A stretch of 64,000 nt of DNA from CAZAQK01 sp964535825. Lineage in GTDB: Bacteria; Pseudomonadota; Alphaproteobacteria; Rickettsiales; SXRF01. Positions within the stretch are counted from its first letter, which is position 1, and each line of letters opens with the position of its first letter. The stretch is from positions 150,328 to 214,327 of the forward strand of contig CAZHUC010000003.1 of the NCBI GenBank assembly GCA_964535825.1, read 5' to 3'. The position numbers and the translations under genes were made by a program. Under the pieces are notes generated by a model. That model was not told the DNA's origin, did not search any database, and was given only the letters and a program-made list of their open reading frames with translations. Shown here piece after piece: positions 1 to 6,789 of the stretch.

Positions 1-490
1 TATCATTGCTATTCTGAAACCAGTCTGCAATATCGCGCCTGCTCAGGCGATAGGCGTGTTTCAGTTTCTTTTTATAATATTCGTTTGGCTTATCTTTTAG
101 TGGCTCAAGCTTGTCCAGTTGTTCACTTGCAAATTTGGTTGGCTCAATCCGTACATTCTTTACTTTGCCTTTATGTACCTGCTCAAGGAAGTTGCGCATG
201 GCATCATATTGCAGGCTGTCTGTGTGCGGGTAGGGGAACTCTGTTCCTGTGGAAGGTCGCCATCCTGTGCATTCGAACACGACACTTTCCGGTATGATCA
301 CTTCAGCGCCCTGCTTGCCCAGCTGTTCCAGGAATCGTAGCATGGTGGGTTGCTCAGGACTTCCTTTGCGCAGGTCTGAATCCGCGATGCGAGATGCTAA
401 TGTGATAATGCTTGAGGAATCAACAACGACGAGCAGATCTTTTCTGCGCTCCAAAGTGCGCTGCTGCCATCTTGTGGTCCTTGTATTCAT
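1..490 (-). CDS. PIN-domain protein, 3' end outside window (partial)
   Basis: An open frame runs leftward from an ATG at 488-490 off the window edge without a stop (at least 163 codons). An AAAGGA ribosome-binding site lies just upstream, and a good sigma-70-like promoter is further up. Near the N-terminus, VVVDSSSIITLAS looks like the first acidic strand of a PIN nuclease fold. About 50 residues later, VIIPESVVFECTG matches the usual 'IPxxVxxE' strand of PIN domains. PIN proteins are metal-dependent RNases, often toxins of toxin-antitoxin pairs. No antitoxin gene is visible on the upstream side, where the tRNAs sit. The fold assignment rests on motif reading only and the C-terminal acidic residues are not in the window. 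Confidence 0.6.
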   Translation of the reverse strand, partial: MNTRTTRWQQRTLERRKDLLVVVDSSSIITLASRIADSDLRKGSPEQPTMLRFLEQLGKQGAEVIIPESVVFECTGWRPSTGTEFPYPHTDSLQYDAMRNFLEQVHKGKVKNVRIEPTKFASEQLDKLEPLKDKPNEYYKKKLKHAYRLSRRDIADWFQNSND

Positions 491-515
491 CAGAATCCTT
501 TACAAATTTTAATGA

Positions 516-544
516 ATTGTACCAGATTGTGGTTAAAAACCCAA
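516..544 (-). promoter_or_regulatory. Candidate sigma-70 promoter for the PIN-domain gene
   Basis: Reading the minus strand, TTGGGT (539-544) and TACAAT (516-521) are separated by exactly 17 bases. The predicted start of transcription lies about 20 bases before the ATG at 490. This gives the PIN gene its own promoter, independent of the tRNAs upstream. Confidence 0.5.
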
Positions 545-579
545 TAAGTTCATCTAATATACTGATTATCTGTAACAAA

Positions 580-664
580 TGGTGCCCAGGAGAAGACTCG
601 AACTTCCATGCCTTGCAGCGCTGCTACCTGAAAGCAGTGCGTCTACCAATTCCGCCACCTGGGC
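580..664 (-). tRNA. tRNA-Leu (anticodon CAG)
   Basis: The minus strand folds into a class II tRNA of 85 bases. It has acceptor stem GCCCAGG/CCTGGGC, D-stem GCG/CGC, and anticodon stem CTGCT/AGCAG around loop TTCAGGT (anticodon CAG, reading CUG). A short variable arm precedes a T-arm with loop TTCGAGT, and the 3' CCA is encoded. The long variable arm and anticodon identify it as leucine. It lies 9 bases downstream of tRNA-Thr on the same strand, so the two are probably co-transcribed. Confidence 0.95.
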
Positions 665-673
665 ACAGGTGAA

Positions 674-748
674 TGGTGCTGCTGAGAGGAATCGGACCTC
701 CGACCCCGTCATTACCAATGACGTGCTCTACCACTGAGCTACAGCAGC
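674..748 (-). tRNA. tRNA-Thr (anticodon GGT)
   Basis: A 75-base class I tRNA on the minus strand. It has acceptor GCTGCTG/CAGCAGC, D-arm GCTC...GAGC, and anticodon stem CGTCA/TGACG around TTGGTAA (anticodon GGT). The T-arm loop is TCCGATT, the discriminator is A and the CCA is encoded. It leads the two-tRNA unit with tRNA-Leu. Confidence 0.95.
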
Positions 749-862
749 ACACAGGATCTCTTGCGAGATCGGCTTTTGCCGAATAGTCGCGGGAAAATGC
801 CACAGCTCGTGCCAGATAGCAAGCCTTCTTGAAAAAAGAATGCAAATCCCTATATTTCAGCC

Positions 863-1708
863 ATGTATTATACCCATTTACCCACCCGCGGCCTGCTTTC
901 CCTGACCGGAGACGATATGCTCCCCTTCCTGCAAGGGCTTATCACGGCCGATATACACAAGTTAGCTCCACAAAAACCGCTCTATGCGGCGCTGCTTAGC
1001 TCTCAGGGTAAATTCCTGCATGACTTCTTCCTTGTCCAGCAGGAAGGCAGGGTCATTCTTGATGGCGAAAAGCACCGTCTGGCAGACCTGAAACAGAGGC
1101 TTGCACTTTATAAATTGCGCTCGAAAGTGACCATTGAATCATTACCGGAGAGTGAAGGGGTAGTGGCGGTATGGGGAAGTCTGGCGCTGGGTCTTCATGG
1201 CTCGGATAATATAGTGATCGATCCGCGGATGCCTGAGTTGGGGTTCAGACTTGTTGGCGATGTTGCCAAACATATGGAGTGGTGTGCTGCGCAGGGATAC
1301 ATCTATGTCGATGAAAATGCATATGACAAACATCGTATCATGCATGGTGTGCCGGATGGTAGTCGTGACATGACGCCGGATAAATCCCTGATGCTGGAAT
1401 TCAACATGGATATGTTGAACGCTGTGGATTTTTCCAAAGGTTGTTATGTCGGGCAGGAGGTGACCGCGCGCACAAAATATCGCGCACAGCTGCGTAAGAT
1501 ATTATGCATCGTTGAATCCGCGGATGCGGCATTTCCTGATGCCGGCGCAACTCTTTCTGTTGACGGGAAAGACATCGGCCAGATGCTTTCGCATGCAGGA
1601 AATACTGGTCTCGCCTTGATGCGTATCGAAGCGCTGGAACAAGGAAAAACATTCACGCTGGATAGTGGCGCTATCGTAGCTGCGCGTGAGATATTTTCCC
1701 GCGGATAG
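863..1708 (+). CDS. ygfZ: YgfZ/GcvT-like folate-binding protein (Fe-S cluster maintenance)
   Basis: A 281-residue protein of the YgfZ/CAF17 group, related to the aminomethyltransferase GcvT. Members bind tetrahydrofolate and support assembly or repair of certain iron-sulphur enzymes. The diagnostic signature KGCYVGQEVTAR is present at residues 192-203 with the conserved cysteine (Cys194). Its length is in the range of alphaproteobacterial homologues. The N-terminal part (FLQGLITADI, then SSQGKFLHDFFL) matches the family's first folate-binding strands. No strong ribosome-binding site is visible before the ATG. It is followed 38 bases later by yqgE in the same direction. Confidence 0.9.
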   Translation: MYYTHLPTRGLLSLTGDDMLPFLQGLITADIHKLAPQKPLYAALLSSQGKFLHDFFLVQQEGRVILDGEKHRLADLKQRLALYKLRSKVTIESLPESEGVVAVWGSLALGLHGSDNIVIDPRMPELGFRLVGDVAKHMEWCAAQGYIYVDENAYDKHRIMHGVPDGSRDMTPDKSLMLEFNMDMLNAVDFSKGCYVGQEVTARTKYRAQLRKILCIVESADAAFPDAGATLSVDGKDIGQMLSHAGNTGLALMRIEALEQGKTFTLDSGAIVAAREIFSRG

Positions 1709-1746
1709 CACTATTTTATAATAACGAACTATGGTACAATGCATCT

Positions 1747-2328
1747 ATGGATAGTCGTAAGATCAATTGTGACGTTACGCATTCACTCGAGGGACATTTG
1801 CTGATAGCAGCACCTGCCCTGCAAGATCCTTTTTTCCAGCGCGCTGTTATTTATATGTGTTCGCATGATGCGAATGGCGCGATGGGTGTCATCATCAATT
1901 ATCCCGTTCAGAACGTGAAGCTCGACGATATTCTAGACCAGCTTGATATTGATACCGGCGGCATGCATGTGCTGCCCATCCATTTTGGTGGGCCGGTGGA
2001 TGCTAATCGCGGGTTCGTGGTGCACAGCAGTGATTATGCTGCTGAAGGCAATATCATTGAAAAGAATGGTATCAGCGTGTCTGCCAATATTGCGGTGCTT
2101 CAGGCACTGGCTGAAGGCAGAGGCCCAACAAAAGGTATGCTTGTACTTGGCTATGCCGGGTGGTCAGCCGGGCAGCTGGAAGACGAAATAGAAAAGGGTA
2201 GTTGGATCATCACCGCTGCCGATCCCGCGCTGGTATTTGCCACAGGTGATGAGAAAAAATGGAGCGATGCTGTTGAATCATTAGGCATTGATCTTGGGCA
2301 TTTCTCTTCTGATGTCGGTCACGCTTAG
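1747..2328 (+). CDS. YqgE/AlgH family protein (UPF0301)
   Basis: A 193-residue member of the YqgE/AlgH family (DUF179). The typical opening block is present at about residues 18-51: LLIAAPALQDPFF, then a conserved His-containing strand and GAMGVIIN. The central HFGGPVD segment and C-terminal VLGYAGWSAGQLEDEI are also family hallmarks. The biochemical role is unsettled; the AlgH name comes from Pseudomonas alginate regulation, which need not apply here. Its stop overlaps by four bases the stop of the convergent aat gene. Confidence 0.92.
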   Translation: MDSRKINCDVTHSLEGHLLIAAPALQDPFFQRAVIYMCSHDANGAMGVIINYPVQNVKLDDILDQLDIDTGGMHVLPIHFGGPVDANRGFVVHSSDYAAEGNIIEKNGISVSANIAVLQALAEGRGPTKGMLVLGYAGWSAGQLEDEIEKGSWIITAADPALVFATGDEKKWSDAVESLGIDLGHFSSDVGHA

Positions 2329-2984
2329 AGCCAGCAATTCGTTGGTTTAACGTGCAGTGCCGCTTCCAGTTTTTCCAGATAGCTCGCGCGCGGAATCTCA
2401 ATAACACCGAACTGTTTCAGGTGATCATTCACATACTGCGTATCAAGTAAGGTGTAGCCAGCTTCTTTAAGCAACTGAACCAAATGTACGAGCGCGCATT
2501 TGCTGGCGTTCGGTGCGCGAGAGAACATACTCTCACCGAAAAATGCACCACCGAGTGATACACCATATAAGCCGCCAATAAGTTTATCATTGCCCCCGCT
2601 GCGGGTCTGCTGACCCTCACATGGGGCGTGCTCAGGGCTGGCAAATTCTTCTGAATTTGGTTGCCAGCATTCAACGCTATGGGCAAAGCCAAGCCGGTTC
2701 AATTCACAGTAGAGTTCTATGATCTCGTTATTGATCCAGGTGTCCTCATCGCGTTCGGAGCAGGCAGCGATGACCTCAGGGAAGGCCCGGTCGACGCTAT
2801 ATTTTAACATATTGTTTTTTATGAATTTATTAAGGCTTTTTGGGGTATGGAACGCATCCAGTGGCAAAATACCGCGTTTTTTAGGATAAAACCACCGCAG
2901 TTCAGTACCTTCTTTGCTATCTGCCATCGGAAAATAGCCGTTCGCATAGGCACTTAGGAGCAATTCAACAGTAATTTCCTGCAT
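2325..2984 (-). CDS. aat: Leucyl/phenylalanyl-tRNA--protein transferase
   Basis: Aat transfers Leu or Phe from aminoacyl-tRNA to N-terminal Lys/Arg of proteins, marking them for ClpS/ClpAP degradation (bacterial N-end rule). The family pattern is clear: ANGYFPMAD near the N-terminus, then RWFYPKKRGILPLD, HSVECW, LIGGLYGVSLGGAFFGESMFSR and LLDTQYVNDHLKQFG. I start at ATG 2984 (219 aa); a GTG three codons earlier is possible and neither has a clear ribosome-binding site. Unusually, about 26 residues (108-133) are inserted between HSVECW and LIGG, where the family normally has a very short loop. The inserted DNA is rich in inverted repeats and is listed separately. The frame is intact and the catalytic-core motifs are unchanged. 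Confidence 0.93.
   Translation of the reverse strand: MQEITVELLLSAYANGYFPMADSKEGTELRWFYPKKRGILPLDAFHTPKSLNKFIKNNMLKYSVDRAFPEVIAACSERDEDTWINNEIIELYCELNRLGFAHSVECWQPNSEEFASPEHAPCEGQQTRSGGNDKLIGGLYGVSLGGAFFGESMFSRAPNASKCALVHLVQLLKEAGYTLLDTQYVNDHLKQFGVIEIPRASYLEKLEAALHVKPTNCWL
2586..2667. repeat. Palindrome-rich in-frame insert inside aat
   Basis: This stretch encodes the extra loop of Aat and carries several inverted repeats in a row. CCCGC-T-GCGGG is at 2595-2605 and GGGTC-TGCT-GACCC at 2603-2616. An imperfect long one pairs CTGGCAAATTC (2638-2648) with GAATTTGGTTGCCAG (2653-2667). It keeps the reading frame. It resembles in type, not necessarily in sequence, the small palindromic elements known to insert in frame in rickettsial genes. 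I saw no second copy in this window. Confidence 0.5.
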
Positions 2985-3102
2985 AATTAACACTAAAAAA
3001 CAATGGATTATTCATTGATTCACAAAACCTTAACAATTATCGCACCGGTTTCATGGTATAAAAGAAGTATAGGGGCAATGACTGTCCCTTAAAAGGATTT
3101 GT

Positions 3103-4071
3103 ATGTCCATCGGACACAAAAAAAGTGGTGTAAATTCAAACCGCAAGGAAACTGCGGGCGAGGTTCTTTTTGACCGTGGCGTGTACACGGGCATCAACTT
3201 TTTTGTCAATGAAGCACTTTCCATGGTGATCGCGGTAGAGTGGCGACACTTCGGCGGGAAGCAGAATTTCGAGAATGTATCCAAATGGTGGCAGAAAAAA
3301 GTTGGCTTTAAGGACAAGGTCATCAAGGGTGTGAATACGTCTGCGCTGACGCGTGCCGAAGACCAGATGGAAGTGTTTGCATTGCTCGGTGGTGGTACGG
3401 CGCTGGTCGTGCCAATGAAACTGCTCGAAGACAACAAGCAGAAGATCGTAAAAAATCTCAACCATCTCTGGGATAAATTATCCGGCAAAGGCATGGATGA
3501 GGAAGCCACCAAAGCTCGCGATGATGAAGTAAACAAGGCAATCGCCTGCGAGGCAAAACAAACCTGGACCAGCATGTTGCTAGGTCGCGCCATTGCGACG
3601 GGTAATAACATGTTCCTGATGAAGGAAACATTGTTTGCGGGTAGCCGTACCAAAGCGCTTAAAGAATGGTCAGAGAAATATGGCCGTGTTGGTATCGATA
3701 AACTCCACGCCATGACCGGCAGCAAGCCTGATTCAAAACTGCCAAAGATCAGGGATTCCGAGCGTTACAAGCGTTACTCAGAAATATTCGGACTTGAAAC
3801 CGCATACACGGCTATCTCCTCTGTGGTGATGGAAGTGGCCAGTAAATTTCTTGCACGCAAAAAACCACAAGTGAAAGATCCGGAGTTATGCGCAGTCGCA
3901 CTGGATGAGACGGCGCGTAAGAGTGAAGCAGCGGCTGCCAAGCAAGAAGTTCCGGAAAAGAAATTTGCGGATAAAATTGAACCAAAGAAAAAAGAACCCT
4001 GCAAGTCGTGCGCGTCTCACCTCGAGCGTGTGACGAACGAGCAGTCTCAGCCCGCGCAGCCTAGCCTATAA
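3103..4071 (+). CDS. Hypothetical protein, 322 aa
   Basis: A complete frame with a good ribosome-binding site (AAAGGA, 6 bases before the ATG). I do not recognise the family. The protein looks mainly helical. A hydrophobic, glycine-rich stretch (VFALLGGGTALVVPMKLL, about residues 90-107) could touch or cross a membrane, but there is no clear signal peptide. The C-terminal quarter is low-complexity, rich in Lys, Glu and Ala, and holds a CKSC motif. Codon use looks like its neighbours. Its stop overlaps by six bases the stop of the convergent glycerophosphodiesterase gene. The function is unknown. Confidence 0.75.
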   Translation: MSIGHKKSGVNSNRKETAGEVLFDRGVYTGINFFVNEALSMVIAVEWRHFGGKQNFENVSKWWQKKVGFKDKVIKGVNTSALTRAEDQMEVFALLGGGTALVVPMKLLEDNKQKIVKNLNHLWDKLSGKGMDEEATKARDDEVNKAIACEAKQTWTSMLLGRAIATGNNMFLMKETLFAGSRTKALKEWSEKYGRVGIDKLHAMTGSKPDSKLPKIRDSERYKRYSEIFGLETAYTAISSVVMEVASKFLARKKPQVKDPELCAVALDETARKSEAAAAKQEVPEKKFADKIEPKKKEPCKSCASHLERVTNEQSQPAQPSL

Positions 4072-4758
4072 TTTTTCCGGAAAATCGCTCATCACGCCAT
4101 CAACATTCATGGCGTATGCTTTTTTAATGTCTGCAGCGCTGTTGGCGGTCCATGTAAATACCTTAAGACCCGCGCTCTGTGCCGCTTTGACAAACGTCTT
4201 ATTAAGCACCTTGATGCCAGGGTTGACCGACCACATGCCAGCTGCCACGGCACGTTTAATGAATGCAGCACTTAGCGCGGAAGCACGCTCTGGTGGTGTA
4301 AGGCCCGTGAGTATCTTTGGGTTTACGGCTTTGACCATTTTAAGGTGCTGCGGCTTGAATGATATCACCGGCATACATTCATAAGGGATGTTCTTTGCTT
4401 TTGCGAACCGCGTTATGATATCCGCGGTTGGTTTTGCTGCCGCCGTTGCTTTGATCTCTATGAACACGGTCGATCTTGGGGTGAGGGCATCGAGCAATTC
4501 ATCAAGTGTTGGGATTTTCTCGCCACTACCTGCATCCAGTTTCCTGAGCTCTTTGAGTTTGGTGCGCGCCACATAACCACTTTTGCCGGTGGTGCGTTTG
4601 AGGGTGCGATCATGGAAAACCACCACTTCGCCGGAGGCGCACAGATACACGTCGCACTCGACAGCATTTGCCCCCATTTTGATAGCTTTGGTGAAGGCAA
4701 GCAGCGTGTTTTCGGGATAGTGCGCAGATGCGCCGCGATGGCCGATCTTCAGGGTCAT
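4066..4758 (-). CDS. Glycerophosphodiester phosphodiesterase
   Basis: A 230-residue GDPD-family enzyme (UgpQ type) that cleaves glycerophosphodiesters to glycerol-3-phosphate and an alcohol. The N-terminal signature is complete: IGHRGASAHYPENTLLAF with the catalytic His, then GANAVECDVYL (metal-binding Glu and Asp) and VVFHDRTLKRTTG (second catalytic His). FIEIKA and the C-terminal VDGVMSDFPE close the TIM barrel. There is no signal peptide, so it is probably cytoplasmic. Its ATG overlaps the aroQ stop by four bases (ATGA), which suggests translational coupling. Confidence 0.95.
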   Translation of the reverse strand: MTLKIGHRGASAHYPENTLLAFTKAIKMGANAVECDVYLCASGEVVVFHDRTLKRTTGKSGYVARTKLKELRKLDAGSGEKIPTLDELLDALTPRSTVFIEIKATAAAKPTADIITRFAKAKNIPYECMPVISFKPQHLKMVKAVNPKILTGLTPPERASALSAAFIKRAVAAGMWSVNPGIKVLNKTFVKAAQSAGLKVFTWTANSAADIKKAYAMNVDGVMSDFPEKL

Positions 4759-5195
4759 TTTTTCACCAGTTTTGCCATCGCGTCCAGTGCCAGCAGATAG
4801 CTGGTAGCACCAAAGCCGCAGATGCTGCCTTTGGCAGCTTTGCCGATATAGGAGACATGGCGGAACTCTTCACGGCGCAGCGGGTTAGACAGATGCACCT
4901 CGATAACGGGTATTTTCAGTGAGAGCAGGGCATCCATGATGGCGATGGAGGTATGGGTATAAGCCCCCCCATTGATGATAAGGCCCTGATGGGTTTTTCC
5001 AGCCTCCTGTATTTTGGTGACGATCTCGCCTTCTACGTTCGATTGCCATGAATCCGTTGTCAAGCCCAGTGCTTGGGCGGCCTTGCTGCACATGGCGTCA
5101 ATATCTGCCAGTGTTTCGTGGCCATAGATATCCGGTTCACGCTCACCCAGCTTATTGAGATTAGGGCCATTGACGATGAGGATACGAGGTTGCAT
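4755..5195 (-). CDS. aroQ: Type II 3-dehydroquinate dehydratase
   Basis: AroQ converts 3-dehydroquinate to 3-dehydroshikimate in the shikimate pathway. The 146-residue product has the family length and motifs: NGPNLNKLGERE at the N-terminus with the following catalytic tyrosine (DIYG), GLIINGGAYTHTSIA in the active site, and IEVHLSN then FRHVSYI near the end. I place the start at 5195 because AAGGGA lies just upstream and the protein then begins at the conserved RILIVNGPN strand. A longer frame from 5267 adds residues unlike the family. It is transcribed away from thiS; the two starts are only about 40 bases apart. Confidence 0.96.
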   Translation of the reverse strand: MQPRILIVNGPNLNKLGEREPDIYGHETLADIDAMCSKAAQALGLTTDSWQSNVEGEIVTKIQEAGKTHQGLIINGGAYTHTSIAIMDALLSLKIPVIEVHLSNPLRREEFRHVSYIGKAAKGSICGFGATSYLLALDAMAKLVKK

Positions 5196-5237
5196 AATGA
5201 ATTCCCTTATTTTCAGCGGACTATAGAGCATAAAACC

Positions 5238-5438
5238 ATGCACATCAAAATAAATGGTAAACCACATGAGCTTCCTTCGGCATTGAATATGTCGGAGCTA
5301 CTTGCTCATCTTCAGGTGGAAAAGGGGCAGGTCGCGGTCGAGCGCAATCACGAGATCGTGCCGCGCAGCCAGCATAGCGAAGTAATGGTGGCAGATGGCG
5401 ATGAAATAGAGATCGTACGGTTCATTGGAGGCGGATAA
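5238..5438 (+). CDS. thiS: Thiamine biosynthesis sulphur-carrier protein ThiS
   Basis: A 66-residue ubiquitin-like protein ending in the obligatory Gly-Gly (FIGGG at the C-terminus). It is adenylated and thiocarboxylated to donate sulphur for the thiazole ring of thiamine. The MHIKINGKPHEL start and VAVERNHEIVPRS strand match ThiS; the earlier in-frame codons overlap aroQ on the other strand and are not family-like. The stop and the thiG start share a base (TAATG), so thiS and thiG are translationally coupled. No other thi genes are in the window. Confidence 0.95.
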   Translation: MHIKINGKPHELPSALNMSELLAHLQVEKGQVAVERNHEIVPRSQHSEVMVADGDEIEIVRFIGGG

Positions 5439-6214
5439 TGCTTGATACATTGGAGATCGCAGGAAAAAAATATAACTCACGCCTTCTGGTAGGCACGGGT
5501 AAATATAAAGACCTCGCTGAAACCAAAGCGGCCATTGAGGCAAGTGGTGCAGAGATCATCACCGTTGCCGTGCGGCGTATCGATCTTACAAAAAAAGGCG
5601 AGGGCAGTATTCAGGATATATTGCCCCCAAGCAAATACACCTACCTTCCCAACACGGCCGGATGCTTCACTGCAAAAGATGCGGTGCGCACGCTGCGCTT
5701 AGCGCGTGAGCTCGGCGGATGGGATTTGGTGAAGCTTGAAGTATTAGGAGATAACAAAACCTTATACCCAGATATGGAACAAACACTTGAAGCAGCAAAA
5801 CAGCTCATCAAGGATGGTTTCAAAGTGATGGCTTACACGAATGATGACCCTATCGCTGCCAAAAAACTGGAAGAGTTGGGCTGTGTTGCCATCATGCCTC
5901 TCGCCGCGCCGATCGGTTCTGGTCTTGGCATCCAAAATCCGCTCAATATCCGTTTCATCGTTGAGCAGGCCAACGTACCCGTGCTGGTGGATGCTGGCGT
6001 GGGCACGGCATCAGAAGCAGCGGTTGCGATGGAGCTTGGATGTGATGCGGTGCTGATGAACACGGCGATTGCTGCAGCACAGAATCCTGTGTTAATGGCG
6101 CGTGCCATGAAGGCAGCGGTGGAGGCCGGTCGCATGGCCTATCTTGCCGGCCGCATGGCCAAGAAACAATATGCCGAGCCTAGCAGTCCGGTTGCGGGCA
6201 AGATAGCGTCATAA
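5438..6214 (+). CDS. thiG: Thiazole synthase ThiG
   Basis: ThiG forms the thiazole phosphate moiety of thiamine from deoxyxylulose-5-phosphate, ThiS-thiocarboxylate and dehydroglycine. The 258-residue sequence has the Schiff-base lysine in DLVKLEVLGD and the phosphate-binding loops VLVDAGVGTASEAAVAMELG and VLMNTAIAAAQNP. The early segment SRLLVGTGKYKD is also diagnostic. It is coupled to thiS and followed by a strong terminator at 6218-6248, so thiS-thiG appears to be a closed two-gene unit. Confidence 0.97.
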   Translation: MLDTLEIAGKKYNSRLLVGTGKYKDLAETKAAIEASGAEIITVAVRRIDLTKKGEGSIQDILPPSKYTYLPNTAGCFTAKDAVRTLRLARELGGWDLVKLEVLGDNKTLYPDMEQTLEAAKQLIKDGFKVMAYTNDDPIAAKKLEELGCVAIMPLAAPIGSGLGIQNPLNIRFIVEQANVPVLVDAGVGTASEAAVAMELGCDAVLMNTAIAAAQNPVLMARAMKAAVEAGRMAYLAGRMAKKQYAEPSSPVAGKIAS

Positions 6215-6217
6215 TAT

Positions 6218-6248
6218 CAATATAATACAATATATTATATTGTTTTTT
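6218..6248 (+). terminator. Rho-independent terminator after thiG
   Basis: A perfect 10-bp stem (CAATATAATA / TATTATATTG) with a 5-base loop is followed directly by six T residues. It begins four bases after the thiG stop. The stem is entirely A/T-rich apart from its base pair at the foot. Confidence 0.7.
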
Positions 6249-6274
6249 GTCATGAAATCTTCATATTCCGTCCT

Positions 6275-6303
6275 TTGAGAAACCCACCAAAATGCGCTAA
6301 ACT
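6275..6303 (+). promoter_or_regulatory. Candidate sigma-70 promoter for the 151-aa hypothetical gene
   Basis: TTGAGA (6275-6280) and TAAACT (6298-6303) are spaced by 17 bases. Transcription would start near 6310, about 24 bases before the ATG at 6334. It lies just after the thiG terminator, which supports independent transcription of the next gene. Confidence 0.5.
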
Positions 6304-6333
6304 TATAGTGAAATAACAACCAGGCGGGGGATT

Positions 6334-6789
6334 ATGAAACTGGTGGAAACCGAAAGGTTTAAGACACAAAAAGACGTCAGCGCTAAAGAGCGCGGGAAAG
6401 CAAAGGAGTTGCTCAAGCTCTATGAGAGCATGACTCTTGAAAAGGCAAAATCCGATACTACGCACGCTCATATCACCGGTATTCCGGACACATCGCTAAA
6501 AAGTATGTCGCTATCTGCTGACAGGGATGGCAAGCATGTGGTGTTCGGTTTTCATAATGATGACGTGGTGATGCTGGGGTTTATTCAGGATAGCCCCAGA
6601 ATACGCACCCGTGACGAACTGTTTAGTAAAAACAGCAAAGCGATAGATCTGATGCTTGTTGATTTCATGGAGTATCAGCAGGATCACAAGCCAGACAAGC
6701 TTGCTTCACAAGCAACAAGGCAAACAAATCCTGAAGCCGAAAGGCTGCTTGCACGATATACCGCCAAATCAGAGGGCAGGAATCTCTAA
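6334..6789 (+). CDS. Hypothetical protein, 151 aa
   Basis: A complete frame with a purine-rich ribosome-binding site (GCGGGGGA) and its own candidate promoter. I do not recognise the family. The product is charged and soluble-looking, with no signal or membrane segment. The middle (HVVFGFHNDDVVMLGFIQ) reads as beta strands, and the two ends as helices rich in Lys, Glu and Ala. It converges directly on virD4, the last gene of the secretion locus; their stop codons abut. Being next to virD4 makes an effector or accessory role conceivable, but the sequence itself does not show this. Confidence 0.7.
   Translation: MKLVETERFKTQKDVSAKERGKAKELLKLYESMTLEKAKSDTTHAHITGIPDTSLKSMSLSADRDGKHVVFGFHNDDVVMLGFIQDSPRIRTRDELFSKNSKAIDLMLVDFMEYQQDHKPDKLASQATRQTNPEAERLLARYTAKSEGRNL

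Noticed and set aside
751..781. Small perfect inverted repeats upstream of tRNA-Thr (GATCTC-TTGC-GAGATC, then CGGC-TTTT-GCCG)
   Set aside because: Stems are only 6 and 4 bp with no T-run or known operator pattern; too short to call a site.
412..845. Open frames overlapping the two tRNAs (412-672 plus; 624-845 minus)
   Set aside because: They run through tRNA-Leu and tRNA-Thr; the peptide with CPGEDSNFHALQRCYLKA is the usual artefact of translating an antisense tRNA-Leu.
3051..3725. 224-codon minus-strand frame opposite the 322-aa hypothetical gene
   Set aside because: The plus frame has a clear ribosome-binding site and extends further; the minus frame is a reading-frame shadow with low-complexity Ser-rich content.
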